Source: Hyperoplus lanceolatus (taxonomy: Eukaryota > Chordata > Actinopteri > Uranoscopiformes > Ammodytidae). Taken from it: 64,000 nucleotides of DNA. Both the position numbers and the translations under genes were made by a program. The notes under the pieces are model-generated. The model saw only the letters and a list, made by a program, of their open reading frames with translations, made no database searches and was not told the DNA's origin. Position 1 is the first letter of the stretch. Every line of letters begins with the position of its first letter. The stretch covers positions 10,557,501-10,621,500 of the forward strand of contig CM049410.1 in assembly GCA_026929865.2 (NCBI GenBank), read 5' to 3'. Below are positions 1 through 18,345 of this stretch, one piece after another.

Positions 1-223
1 TCAGATACAGATTACATTTGTGTCATTCCTCTCGTTCATAAATTTGACAAATATAAACAAGATGTTTATATATCACGCGACACCAGTCACATACGTTTAG
101 CATTATCCTTCACTGAAGTTATTGCAACAAAACAACATCAACACTTTTCAGTTCCCTACAGATATTACAATGCTCTTCGCCAATACTAAAAATGTGACTA
201 GTAATGACTTATCTGTAATTCAC

Positions 224-7265
<7,042 letters not shown>

Positions 7266-7325
7266 TGCAAGTAAGAGTCTCTTTCTGCGCACCATAACAC
7301 TCGGACAGAGGGTACGGCGGCTGTG

Positions 7326-7333
7326 TTTTTATA
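7326..7333 (-). promoter_or_regulatory. TATA box of the ZP-like gene
   Basis: The minus strand reads TATAAAAA here, about 61 bases upstream of the preferred ATG at 7265. Transcription would start near 7300, giving a 5' leader of about 35 bases. The alternative ATG at 7295 would then have almost no leader. Confidence 0.5.
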
Positions 7334-7798
7334 GACTCCCTACTATCACACCTGTTCATTATTGGCCTTGATTAGCCAGGTGTTGCGTGTGCTCTGTGGG
7401 TAGCTAAAGTTTACTAGCTCAGGTATAAAACCCTAACCCTGCTTTGACACATCAGTATTAACCATTTATTGTTGTCGTGTAGGTAATTATCAAGACACAA
7501 TGGCCATGTTTTGCTACTTTTACCTCTGTGTTTTTACAAGACTTTGACATTTTTTTAAATATCTAACCCAATCTATTTCTGCCACTAGAGGGAGACACTG
7601 CACTGTACATAGCTAGCATTTGTATTGTGTACATGAACATTGGTAAATTAATGCAGACTTGTCTGTCTTTCTCTGTCTGTTTATCCATCTGTCTGTCAAA
7701 GCATAATTTGTAAGATTTATTTTTATAGTATGATTTTAGACAAGATGTAGATTTAATAAAAAAACACAAATACACACACAAACACGTACGCGCGTGTG

Positions 7799-7804
<6 letters not shown>

Positions 7805-7868
<64 letters not shown>
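7805..7868. repeat. (CA)n microsatellite
   Basis: About 32 uninterrupted AC units, preceded by an alternating CG/GTGCGC purine-pyrimidine stretch. Apparent ORFs here are repeat artefacts. Confidence 0.95.
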
Positions 7869-7869
<1 letters not shown>

Positions 7870-7872
<3 letters not shown>

Positions 7873-8145
7873 TTATACAATAAACTCAAAGACAATAAAA
7901 ATAGGTGAATTACTCTCAGGAAAAATACTTCTACATGCATTTACCCAAATACTTATGAGGCTCTGCCCTTCTGACATATCTCTCATGCCATGTGACCTTT
8001 CCCCTAAATTAAATAATCTCCTCTATGCTCTGTTTGAACTTAATATGGCTATTATTGATACTATTAAGTCATACATACATTCATTCAGAAAGATTAATTT
8101 ATCACATTACTCTTGTATATCATTTACACATGGAACCCGATTTGG
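7870..8145. other. Upstream flank of the ZP-like gene, nothing recognised
   Basis: AT-rich sequence without a splice-bounded ORF or recognisable repeat ends. Confidence 0.5.
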
Positions 8146-8578
8146 CTAAACAAGTGGGGGGACAAACAGGCATTCTGGAGTGCATTTTCAAAAGTGGGGG
8201 GACAATGAGGAAACATCTTTTTTCTCTTTAGTGCAGGTAATGAACGGTTCTGAAAGACGGCATACCCGCTCACTAATGAATAAAATGTTTACAAAACACT
8301 GATGTCTGACACATTTGATGAAAAAGCATTTTCAAAAGCAGCGGACATATGAGCCACTAGCTGCCCCCCTTAGCCCAACCAAACATGACGTAAACAAAAG
8401 GAGCTTGAAGGTAGTTCCGATTGAGCAATCTGATTGGTCGAAAGCATTTTGACCGTGCTCAAATCGAGCCGAAGCACGGCTGGACTGTGGCACAACAATA
8501 TTACTCCCTCGGTCTCCATGGCAACTTAGCTAGTAGCATAGCCATGATCAGCTTCAACTTCTTGATAAACAACATCGT

Positions 8579-9978
8579 CAGTGACGTGCGGTGAGGTCAG
8601 TGAGTGGGTGGGCACTGAGTTCTGAAAGCCAGATTTCTTAAACCTAATATTGTTAAATCAAAAACAATAAACAACAAACAGGCACGCACGGCCGATTTCA
8701 AATAAGTTCCTCCCTTTCTCTCTCTCACTCACACACACACACACACACACACACACGGGACGTATATGAAATGTAACGATGGTGACTTCAGGTTTGCCCG
8801 TAGCCTACTGTAGTTTGGTCTAAATGATTAAACATCGCATCCATCGAATTAACGGACCCGTCCCTCACACCGAGGGCCGAAAAACGTAAGGCAACAAGTC
8901 AAACCTTCGCCGATTCAAACTACCGGTACTACTTCTATTCAACTTAAAAATAAAAGACAGCATTCATCATTATGTAGGACTACAGCATAACTGATGGCAA
9001 CTCCACTCCATAAACTTTATCTTAATAGATAAAGTACCAGTAGCATATGCCCCATGGACCTGTCCAGCATCAGAATGTAACCATTTATCCACATTGCAGA
9101 GTTTAGGTTTGTCCGTCAGTAACAATGAAAACACAACTGCTCAATTGAATATAAAATGCAGAATGGATTGCACTTGGTATCAATTCATCCAACTTTATTG
9201 TTAAATAAACCCCAAAAAAGTTTCTGACTCACCAATCTGACTCCCTGGCTGTAGAAATAAGCAAGACGATAGTAATCCAGTGACAGTCTGACTGACAGCA
9301 CAGCTAGCTAGCATCCTTCCGCTCATGTAGGCTACCTGTCCGTTTGAAATGCTCGAACATTGTTTGTCCCTGTTGCTGCTGTACACCGTCCAAGGCTGGC
9401 GCAGGCCTTTCTCTTGCTATTCATTCTGTTCCTCTTTAAAATTATAATCCATTTTGATAAAATTCCTCCAGTCTGAAATATCTGCGGCACGGACCATGGA
9501 CCTATAAAGAAAGGCACGGACACGGCAGCTGCAATGTTGACTTAAAAATCCGCGGGTGTAACGCGACGTGTGATGATATGTAACGTAAAGGCTTATGTGG
9601 CATACCATTTACGTAAAAAAGCACAAAGAATTCCGCTTATTTGCACATGTTAAATAAACGAATCAGTGCCATGCGCGAAAACTTTTTTTCTTGCCGTCCA
9701 CAATGAATAGGCGCAAAAGCACTGATTCTTTGCCGTACACAATGAATGGGAAACAGCGAAGGCACAATATTTCTTTGGCGTAACTTACCAACTGCCACCT
9801 TTCTAATCAAAACGCTACACTTTTTTAAAGAATCGGATTACATGTAAAGATCGAAATAATTAACAGTAATAATACAAATATAAGTTTATTAAATAAAAAA
9901 TATTTTATTTTATTTTATTTTTTTGCACACGGCGCCAGGGTAGGCACTGCCACCTTGCCTACCCTGACCGCATCACTG
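8579..9978. mobile_element. Non-autonomous hAT-like transposon
   Basis: Ends are CAGTGACGTGCGGTGAGGTC at the left and, as reverse complement, CAGTGATGCGGTCAGGGTAG at the right. The flanks AACATCGT (8571-8578) and AACATCGC (9979-9986) agree at 7 of 8 bases, as expected for the 8-bp duplication of hAT elements. It is 1.4 kb with no transposase-like ORF. An internal CACAATGAATRGG motif recurs at about 9700 and 9739. Confidence 0.7.
8725..8756. repeat. (CA)n microsatellite
   Basis: A short AC tract inside the hAT-like element. Confidence 0.9.
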
Positions 9979-10419
9979 AACATCGCAGTAGGCCTATCCA
10001 TGCCGCACACAAGCTGCGTTTGTGTCTCACACTGCTGCTACATTTACAGTCATTAGTGGGCAAGAGGAACTAGCGGAGACTTCGGAGCTGTTCACTGTTT
10101 TAGACCATCCCTGCGTTGTGCTATTTAAAAAAGTTTACGGTCTAAGCCTACTAGTGCTTCTACGCTTATCTGTTTAGGTTTAAACAGAGAGAAAGCGAAA
10201 AAGAGAGGCGAGAGGCTACACCATGAGCCGACAGTTCTCAATTCACAACACGCATCCATCCAACTGGTAGTGCCAAGGATAGGCGGCGGCCAATCACGGT
10301 CGCTTGACGCTGTGTTTTAATACGGCTGGACGCACCCATGTCCGGCTTAAAAAGTGGGGGGACAAAAGAGTCTTGACGAAAGGGGGGGACATGTCCCCCC
10401 CCCCCCCCGTAATCGACGC

Positions 10420-11750
10420 TAGCATTTACACCAATTTGCATTCAATTAGTTTATTTTTTATTTTTAAAATACCCTACTATTAAATAAAACATGTTGCCAG
10501 TGTGCTTCCCAACTGGCATCTGGCCTGAACATAAATGTATCTAATAAAACTTAAATAAATTATAGATGCTCCATCTATTATTTCTATTAACTCATTTAAA
10601 AAGACTTGTGGTTTTGCGATATTGTCTGTGACTGCAGTACCAAACCAAACAGCCGAAAAACAAGATTTCTGTTAGTTTGCTGTCAACTCCACAACTGACA
10701 GCAAGAGATTGTGCCAAGCTGTTTTCAGTCATCACATTGTGGTCATGATGTTAACAATATTGGCTTGTAATTTTCTCAAAGTGTGTCACTTTATAGGGGC
10801 TGTCTTTCCACTTCTACCTCAACGCGAGATTGCGGCGAGGAATTAGGTGAACCACACAGCCGTGCAGTCTGAAGCGCCACAGCCACACAGTTTGAATACT
10901 TTAAACAACTACACTTCTTAAAAGGGGAAGGAGGGGTTGATGAGTTGATGATGGGCGCGGCAGTGAGATGACTCATATTTGGTGTTGCCTAGCTACAGCT
11001 TGGAGTTGTTTTCTTTAGACAGAGCGAGAGTGCAGTGTGTATGTCTGGGTTTAATTTTATTGAGGGAGCAAGGCTTTGTGGGAGTGGCTTAAACACAGGG
11101 GTGGCACTGAGCAGGAAACAGGAGGAGCACAAATGTTCCCAAAGAGGAGAAGTGGATCACGTGAGGGGCAACTGTAGTTAAATGTAGTAATGTCAGTGAG
11201 GGAGGGGAGAAAAAAAGAAAAGACTTAGGTCTACAGAGTGAGCGCTCAGGGTGAAGAAGTTAATCAAGAAATAAACCCCCTGCCCAGTACCCATGGAGAC
11301 GGGTTGGCTCAACTAAGTACGAGGAATTCCTTTTTTTATTGCATGTAAACTTTGGCTAGGGAACCACAGCTGACATACACTATATTCACCTCACTGGAAG
11401 CTTTGCTGCTGCTTTCAACAAGTATAGTTGTACACATACAACAATACCCAGTATACGTCAGATTCATAATTAGACAATTGAAGCTGTTCCTGTTTGATTT
11501 TCATTCAAACCATGGGCATATGCTTGGGGAAGAATTCTTTTAGCTTTATGTTTACTATGTTCTTTAACGTTTTAATTTGGTTTGAATCCCCGTTCCCTCA
11601 AAGTAAACCTATGTCTGTCTGTGTCCTGTATCACATTATGTAGCTTATGTTTCTGCTTTAAGGAGGTTTATTATAAGGACAGAATATTGTCATTATAATA
11701 ATAATGAAAATAATAAACTTTATCAGTATAGCATGTTTGTTGTATAGTAG
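10420..11750. other. Intergenic, no feature recognised
   Basis: No splice-bounded coding segment, RNA gene or repeat end was recognised on either strand. Confidence 0.4.
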
Positions 11751-11754
11751 TTAA

Positions 11755-12283
11755 GGTAACCCTTTATATTAATGGTACATGAATTAATCTGAATTAATGC
11801 ATGAATTAATTAATGTAGTTCTTTATGAACTATCAGTAATTCACTAAGATTAATGTTATCTCATTCATGATTAAACACAGGAACAAAACATTAATTAATG
11901 CACCAGGTAAGGTATGTGATACATCATGAAATCGTTTGAATTAGATGAGTCACCACTTTATTTGAGGGGCCACAAACGTGATGAAGTCATGAAAAATGAA
12001 TGCTTAGTTCATCATGATTTCAACGCAAAATACAAGTCTATTTTGGTGTGACTTGTCAGACATGATCGTCAGTGAAAACTCAAAGATCATGATGAATCAC
12101 ATACCTTACTTGCTGCATTAACTAATGTATTGTTCCTGTGTTAAACCATGCATGAGATACCATAAATCCTAGTAAAATACTGATAGTTTATAAAGTACTA
12201 CATTAATGAATTCTTGCATTTTCATGCATTAATTCAGACATGAATTCAAGATGATTCATGTACCATTAATATAAAGTGGTACC
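11755..12283. mobile_element. Palindromic MITE with GGTAAC termini
   Basis: The left end GGTAACCCTTTATATTAATG mirrors the right end, and pairing continues inward (for example CTTTATGAACTATCAGTA against its inverse near 12180), so almost the whole 529 bp is one imperfect palindrome. The termini resemble those of the giant palindrome at 32765-39318. I found no clean target duplication. No ORF. Confidence 0.7.
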
Positions 12284-12405
12284 ATTCATTAAAATACAAT
12301 TAAACGGGGTAGAATATTGGGAATACTATTTACAATAAAATGTAATGAACTGCAAACTAAATAGTTGGTTGTCATCTGCTTGTTGTACTGTACAATTGGC
12401 TGAGT

Positions 12406-12602
12406 TGGGGGCGCTCCAGTGGCGTAGTGGATAGAGCGTGTACCATATTGGCACCGGCATTCGTTGCACTGGTCGCGGGTTTGAATCCGACCCGTCGACC
12501 TTTACTGCAGGTCACCCCCCTTCTCTCTCTGTCTCCCCATTTTAACTCTGTCCTATCAAATAAAGCTTGAAAATGCCAAAAAAAAGTATCTTTAAAAAAA
12601 AT
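12406..12602 (+). mobile_element. tRNA-derived SINE
   Basis: The head carries pol III boxes: A-like TGGCGTAGTGG at about 12419 and B-like GGTTTGAATCC at about 12478. A pyrimidine-rich body and an A-rich 3' tail follow. It is flanked by exact 12-bp target duplications AATTGGCTGAGT (12394-12405 and 12603-12614). The same family occurs at 28909-29089. Confidence 0.85.
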
Positions 12603-12988
12603 AATTGGCTGAGTGGATGCATGATGAAAAACGAAATGGTCCAGGTATTTAATCATGTGGAACACCATATTAAATGTAATGGGTTCTTAGAAGAAAAACT
12701 GTAGTCCTAAATTGAACATGTACTTGCAACCAAGAAGGTATGCTGCCTGTACACCCACAACTGAGCACTTCTTGAATATTCATGTGAAACATTCAAATTC
12801 GTCATTGTTTTACTGACACAGTGAGACAGACTGTTTTCTAAGAATGATTTTTAGTTTAACTAAGGGCCACAAAATGGACACTCACTGGGAAGGTGAGCAT
12901 TTCTGGTCAATTAAAGTGATGATAGTCTCAGCGCACCCGAAACAGAGAAGGACAGTTCTGCCTTTTCTTCAGAATATGTGCATGTGTA

Positions 12989-12991
<3 letters not shown>

Positions 12992-13026
<35 letters not shown>
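12992..13026. repeat. (TG)n microsatellite
   Basis: About 17 GT units. Confidence 0.95.
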
Positions 13027-13028
<2 letters not shown>

Positions 13029-13069
13029 TCTCACTCCTCTATTATAAATTAATTGTTATAATTAAATGT

Positions 13070-13175
13070 TTTATAATGTGTTTTATGTATTCTAATCTTG
13101 CCCCTGTAAAGCACTTTGAATGGCCTTGTGTCAGAATTGTGCTATATAAATAAACTTGCCTTGCCTTGCCTCTAC
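13070..13175 (+). repeat. L2-like LINE/SINE 3' tail fragment
   Basis: CCTGTAAAGCACTTTGAATG followed by GTGCTATATAAATAAACTTG and a short CTTGC tandem run is the usual 3' end of fish L2-type elements. Only the tail is present. Confidence 0.6.
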
Positions 13176-13179
13176 TAAC

Positions 13180-14405
13180 AGACAACTTATCATCCAAAAC
13201 CAACCCAGTGACAATGGCAGCAGGGACCAGGGCGACGGTCGACTTTTTCCTATTAGTCAACAGCCCTGGGGCGAGGTGAGAATTTCAACACAAAATGAGC
13301 GACGGCCCTTGTGTTTCCACTGGCTCATTTAAAAGTACACAGACATCCAAAGTCTTTGAAATAACCCATGCAAATCCTGTAAACATGCACTTGGGCTGCT
13401 TTTACATAAAGGGACATTGTGTAAGTAGGAGAGGGAATGAGCAGAGTGAGACAGTCAGCCACAAACAGGGAGCTTTACTATTGTGTAAAGCAACAGTGAC
13501 TTGGCTGTGGTCGGGCTCACTCCCCTGGCATGCAGGCACCGCTCTGCCGGCTTTGTTTCCCACAGTCGTGTTGAAATGTTCCCTTACTCACAATCCTCAC
13601 AACACCTTCATTAAGGGATTTTGACATTACTCAGCCAAAGCTCTCTACCTATCCTGAGATAGGCATTGTACAAGTACATCTAATTTACACTTTTGGCATT
13701 GAGCTGATACTCTCTTTCAGGGCAATTTAACACATGTCAAAAGAGTTGAATGTCTAACTTTGCCAACTTCATAAACAACCAGTAACTAGGAAAGCAAGAT
13801 TCAGTGCCAAGGGCCTTAAGACAGAAGGTGTGACGGTTCATCTATGATAGAGGGCCTGTCAGTGATGTTAGAACATTTAAAAGAATAGTCCTCTTGACAT
13901 GCCAGATAACTAAATTTTCCAGGGTTCGGTTCTGTGTAACGCAGTCGTTTTTGAATAGCAGATTCAGCCCTGGTTCCAGCTGTTTAATTAACCCATGCAG
14001 TACAATAAACTGCACAGTGGAACTAAAGAACCACATTGTGAGCACCAACCCTGAGAAAGTACTTGAAGGAATCGTCATTAATACCTCTGCACACAAAACC
14101 TCATGCAACAATATCACAAATGTTCAGATGGATCCTATTTGACTCTGGTTTTTACAGTACTGATTAGCAATGGCAGCATGACAAAGGGTTGATTGTTGAG
14201 CATGCCATCCCATTGGTCCTCAGTAGTCGTGCAGGCACTTGATTCGTCGACTTGTGTTTGGATCTAAAAAGCGTGTTGTGGCTTTGCTCCTGTCCCGCCT
14301 ACTGATACATCTAGCAGACGATAGTGACATTGTCAAAAGTCAAGGTTTTTACTCTCAAAAATTATACATGCATGATTCATGGCATTCCCTCTGTTGGGAA
14401 TAAAC
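13180..14405. other. Intergenic, no feature recognised
   Basis: Unique-looking AT-rich sequence with short ORFs only, none bordered by convincing splice sites or resembling a known family. Confidence 0.4.
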
Positions 14406-14410
14406 ACAGG

Positions 14411-14915
14411 GTCTGAAATCGCGCACTTCTGTACTTACACTTACTTTTTTGAGTGCACTTTGCGCAAAACCGGAGAGTGTGCCAAAATGCAGTGCACTGT
14501 AAGTTCCTCGGCCGTGCACTCCAAACGGTCTAAAACTTGAGTGTGGAGCGATGGACACTTTCCACACTCAACAGCCGCCATCTTGCCTACGTAGCGGAGA
14601 GGACGCGACATTCTAATCAAAATAGAGGAGCTTGAAGCAACTGTGGAGACGGACGCGCTCTACAAAAGTTAAATTACACATTGTTTTTGTTTTTCCGCGA
14701 TTTATGTTCCTGTTTTGGCTCTCGGTAACACAGGCAGAAAAAAATACCACAGAAGAAGAACCGTCAAAGTGCAAAGTAATTTCCGGTAGGTGCGCGACGG
14801 CAGTTGGGACAGTACACTGTAGAAATGAGAGCACTGCTTTTATAAGTAAGTGTACTGTAGGGATAATAAAGTGCACTCAATGTAAGTGCACTTACCTAAG
14901 TGTGCAATTTCAGAC
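14411..14915 (+). mobile_element. TIR MITE, copy 1
   Basis: The ends GTCTGAAATCGCGCACTT and TAAGTGTGCAATTTCAGAC are inverted repeats. The body is nearly the same as 25512-26003 in the opposite orientation. It contains CCGCCATCTTG (a YY1-type site) and an overprinted ORF with no protein-family resemblance, shared with copy 2. Confidence 0.75.
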
Positions 14916-15261
14916 AGTGGCAAAAAAAGTAGCTTTTCTCCACAAGTAGGGAGTGCCGCATGTGCAGTGCAGCCCTGACTTACCTCACCTGCAAGGTTGG
15001 GTTTGACACGCCCAGAGCAGGTCCAACAACATTCTCTGCTTTCACCTCTCTCATTCTAAGTACTATGTTTTTCTATGCTCAAGATGTATTACTTCGGTGC
15101 GTTTTTTTTTCAGAGTCTCAAGTCAATTCGTACAATTGGCAAAGACTAACATGAACACATGAATTATCCTTGCATGCAAGGAGGAAGTTGTCTGCCACCA
15201 TAGGTGGAGCAATTTCTGTTAGTGATTGACTTTTTGTTATATGTAGTATAGGTGCAGTGTT

Positions 15262-15570
15262 GATGGTAAATATGGTAAATGGACTTGTATAGCGCTATAT
15301 CTCCGTTTATCACAGACCCAAAGCGCTTTACATTGTTTTTTGTACACATTCACCCAGTCACACACACATTCATACACCGATAGCAGCAGCTACCACGCAG
15401 GGTAGGCTTAGCACTAGGGTGCTAAGCTAACTAAGCTAACTATTGGGAGCAGTTCGGGGTTCAGTGTCTTGCCCAGGGACACTTCGACTTGTGGCGGGGA
15501 GACGGGGGATCGAACCTCCGACCCTGCACACCAGAGGCGAACTCCCTACCCACTTCGCCACTGCCGCCCC
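15262..15570 (-). mobile_element. tRNA-derived SINE with L2-like tail
   Basis: Read on the minus strand it starts GGGGCGGCAGTGGCGAAGTG (A-box-like), with GGTTCGATCCC (B box) about 40 bases on. It ends in an AAGCGCTTTGGGTC...AGCGCTATACAAG tail typical of fish L2-mobilised SINEs, reaching TTTACCATATTTACC near 15262. I did not find a convincing target duplication. Confidence 0.7.
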
Positions 15571-15579
15571 CAATTGATT

Positions 15580-16324
15580 TTGATGAGATAAGGAGACTTT
15601 ATTCTAAACCTGAATTGCAGGAATTCAAAGGACTGTCATTAATTCCCGTATAGATGGGTGGGACCATCAAGGTGTTGTATTTTAAAGTCAGACAGTTGAA
15701 CACGAATGGATGGTCATCCAATCCATTTTCCTTAAGTGGTACGATAAGTGTGATATTTACTGTGGTTTCTGTGCAGTTTTTGATACTGTTGTCATGGAAA
15801 TCAGCAGTGACTGCAGACGCGTAACCATGGGAGAGGCATCATTTAAGTTCAACATTTCAGCAATGGCTATGTTTAGCTTGGCAGCTTCTCTAAATCCCTC
15901 TGTCTACAATACATAAGAAAAAAGGTTATATTCCATGACAACCAAAATTAAAACACAGCATTTGTCTTAGCTTTCAACAAAGGAGAAGTGCCTTGGTTTC
16001 ATTTTACAGGCAGATGGGGTTTTTAATATTTACGCATGCGTGTCTAACCTCATGACCCCAACAGAATGCAGCCACACAAGTAGCCTCACCATAAACTCAG
16101 CCAGGCTCTGCTCAAGGCCACTGTATTGTCAGGTAAAGGAGTCATTAATCCTGTTATTAACCTGCTGTCTCATACATGAGGTTGAGGCAGCCTGACATGA
16201 TACTGACCAGGTACTCTGCCGAGCCTTTGACTCACACTTCTGTTGGTGTTTCAGCATATTTTTATACTGTCTCAAAGCAAAATAAGTGACCTCAGTCTGC
16301 CAGTCCACACCCAGAGTATTTTTG
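15580..16324. other. Intergenic, no feature recognised
   Basis: No gene, RNA or repeat end could be supported. Confidence 0.4.
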
Positions 16325-16332
16325 ACTGTCTA

Positions 16333-18337
16333 CAGTGTTGGGAGTAACGCGTTACAGGAAGTAATACATTACTGTAATGCATTACGTTTTGCTGTAACGC
16401 GGTAATGTAAGGCATTACAGCAAAAAAAATGGTAATATGTAACGCGGTACATAGCTCAGAAACGAGCGTTACAATGCATTTTAAACCCGAAATTGACTTC
16501 TTTGTTGTTTTTATACAAATTGGCCAACACCGCGAGTTTCGCAGAGTAGAAAAAAACCCACGCTAATGTTACTGCTAGAGGAGAAGAAAACTCGATTTGC
16601 TGCTACAATTGATTCCAAAGATGCGCTAGCCTGCTGGCTTCCGTTTCACTGCCCAAGTTATTGAAAACTTTTGTGGTGTTTGGAGACTCTGACGTGAAAG
16701 CACGTATCACTTAACAAGCAGCGGGTGCTGCCGCGAGCCCCTCCCCGTCTAAGAGCACTCGGAGGCGGTCAGTCTCGGAGCAGCCCCTCGGAGCGAGTCC
16801 CTGCCTGCTGTCAGAGCAGAGAGGTGACACACCTCCGCGTCCAGGCTGCAAATGAATCGCGCTGTTGTTAGGTGCGAAATCGGAGATAGTGTGCCACTAA
16901 GCTATTTATGCTGAAGCGGTATTGCTGGATTTAGGAGTTATTTAAAGATATGGCAAGCAAAAAGTTGACGAGTAGGGAGTTGGTGTTCACTCGTTCTACG
17001 GCCCCGGTCACGGTGCGTCCATGCGACGCAGCATTATATATATATTAATATTATCATATTATAATGATGATAATAGTAATAATGCAGAATAGAAGAAAAA
17101 AGGAAATAAAAATGGTAGTGGGTAAAAAAAAAATCATAAAAAACACCTACTGTTTACATGAGTTTTGTGGTGTAGTTCTAGTTCTAGTTTGCAACTGTTG
17201 GCTTACAACAAAGTGGACATCATTACAAATGGATGGAGGGGTGAATAAGTTCAACTCTCTTTCAAAATATCAGGTATTTCATGGAAATTACATAATAGCC
17301 TACAACATGGCCGCCACCATATGACGTCATAATATGCTAATTAGATGGGAAAATTTACTCCCCAGATACACTTTAGGTCATTCTCAATATTTGTCTCATT
17401 TACACTTTGTCTCTATCTCAAACCACTTTCAATCCAGAGCCTTCTGAAATTTAAGTGTCAAAATCTAGTATTTTAAAAAATAAAACCCGGCGCCTAAAGG
17501 GTTTGCTTTGATGCAAATTATGAAATCTTAACATAACGGCGGCAATGATGGTGCGTAAAGGACAGCGCAGTTGGCAAGCTCTCCTCGGCACTACAAGTGC
17601 TGCAGCAAAAAAGTCACAATAAGAGTTGATCGCTTTGTCGATTCATGCCTCTGACACACACGTCGACTCCCAACATAATGAGTGGATGCTTTGAATTAGC
17701 AAAGGAGATATATTAAGGCTACTATTGTTATTATAAAATGTCACGCAAGAGAGACGATAAACAAACATAATGGGCTGTTATCATTTAGATTAGATGGCAA
17801 GATGATAAGGCAGATTCTTTGGAACAACTAAAAAAGGCAAAAGTTGATGATGATGTGAACAACTTGTTTGTGCTTTTAAGTCGCCAGAACGCAAGAAACA
17901 AATCTTTGAGGCTCAATTTACTTTTTCAATCTACAGTAGTAGGCTCTAGCTCTATTGATATTAATATAGGCTAAATAAATACCTGAAGATACAGTATTTC
18001 TATCATAAAATGTATTGCACCATGAGTCATAACTGTGACCATTATATTATATAGCATAGGCCTACTTGTGTTAGCCTTAAGCCTAGCTCAGTCATTATGC
18101 CATACCATGTCACCTCCTGCTGTGTAATGAGCTGCATTGAATACAAGAAGATCTATTGAGAACACCAAATCCATATTTCATGTTATTTTGGTGAAAGTAA
18201 TGCAAAAGTAATGTAAAAGTAGTGTAATGCCTTACAATTCAAAGACAGTAATATTGTAATGTAACTAACTACTTTGAAATGCCAGTAATAAGTAATAAAT
18301 ACCACATTACGCTTTTGAAGTAACTTGCCCAACACTG
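16333..18337. mobile_element. Non-autonomous hAT-type transposon
   Basis: Terminal inverted repeats CAGTGTTGGG (left) and CCCAACACTG (right) are followed inward by related TAATGCATTAC / GTAATGCC-rich subterminal repeats. Exact 8-bp target duplications ACTGTCTA lie at 16325-16332 and 18338-18345. The element is 2,005 bp. No ORF resembles a hAT transposase, so mobility would depend on a transposase supplied elsewhere. The interior near 17240-17560 may hold a further nested repeat. Confidence 0.85.
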
Positions 18338-18345
18338 ACTGTCTA

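Larger units (their letters stand above)
8146..10410. repeat. Unclassified dispersed repeat with GTGGGGGGACA motifs, split by a hAT insert
   Basis: AAGTGGGGGGACAA occurs at about 8151, 8200 and 10350, and a long G-run/C-run palindrome (GGGGGGGACATGTCCCCCCC) lies at about 10382-10408. The same motif on both sides of the element at 8579-9978 suggests one older repeat was interrupted by it. I cannot place it in a family. Confidence 0.4.

Noticed and set aside
12410-12490. tRNA-like A and B boxes
   Set aside because: They belong to SINE heads (also at 28910 and 15540, minus strand); no cloverleaf fold of a real tRNA is supported.
14632-14949. Matching small frames here and at 25551-25799
   Set aside because: Shadows of the two MITE copies.
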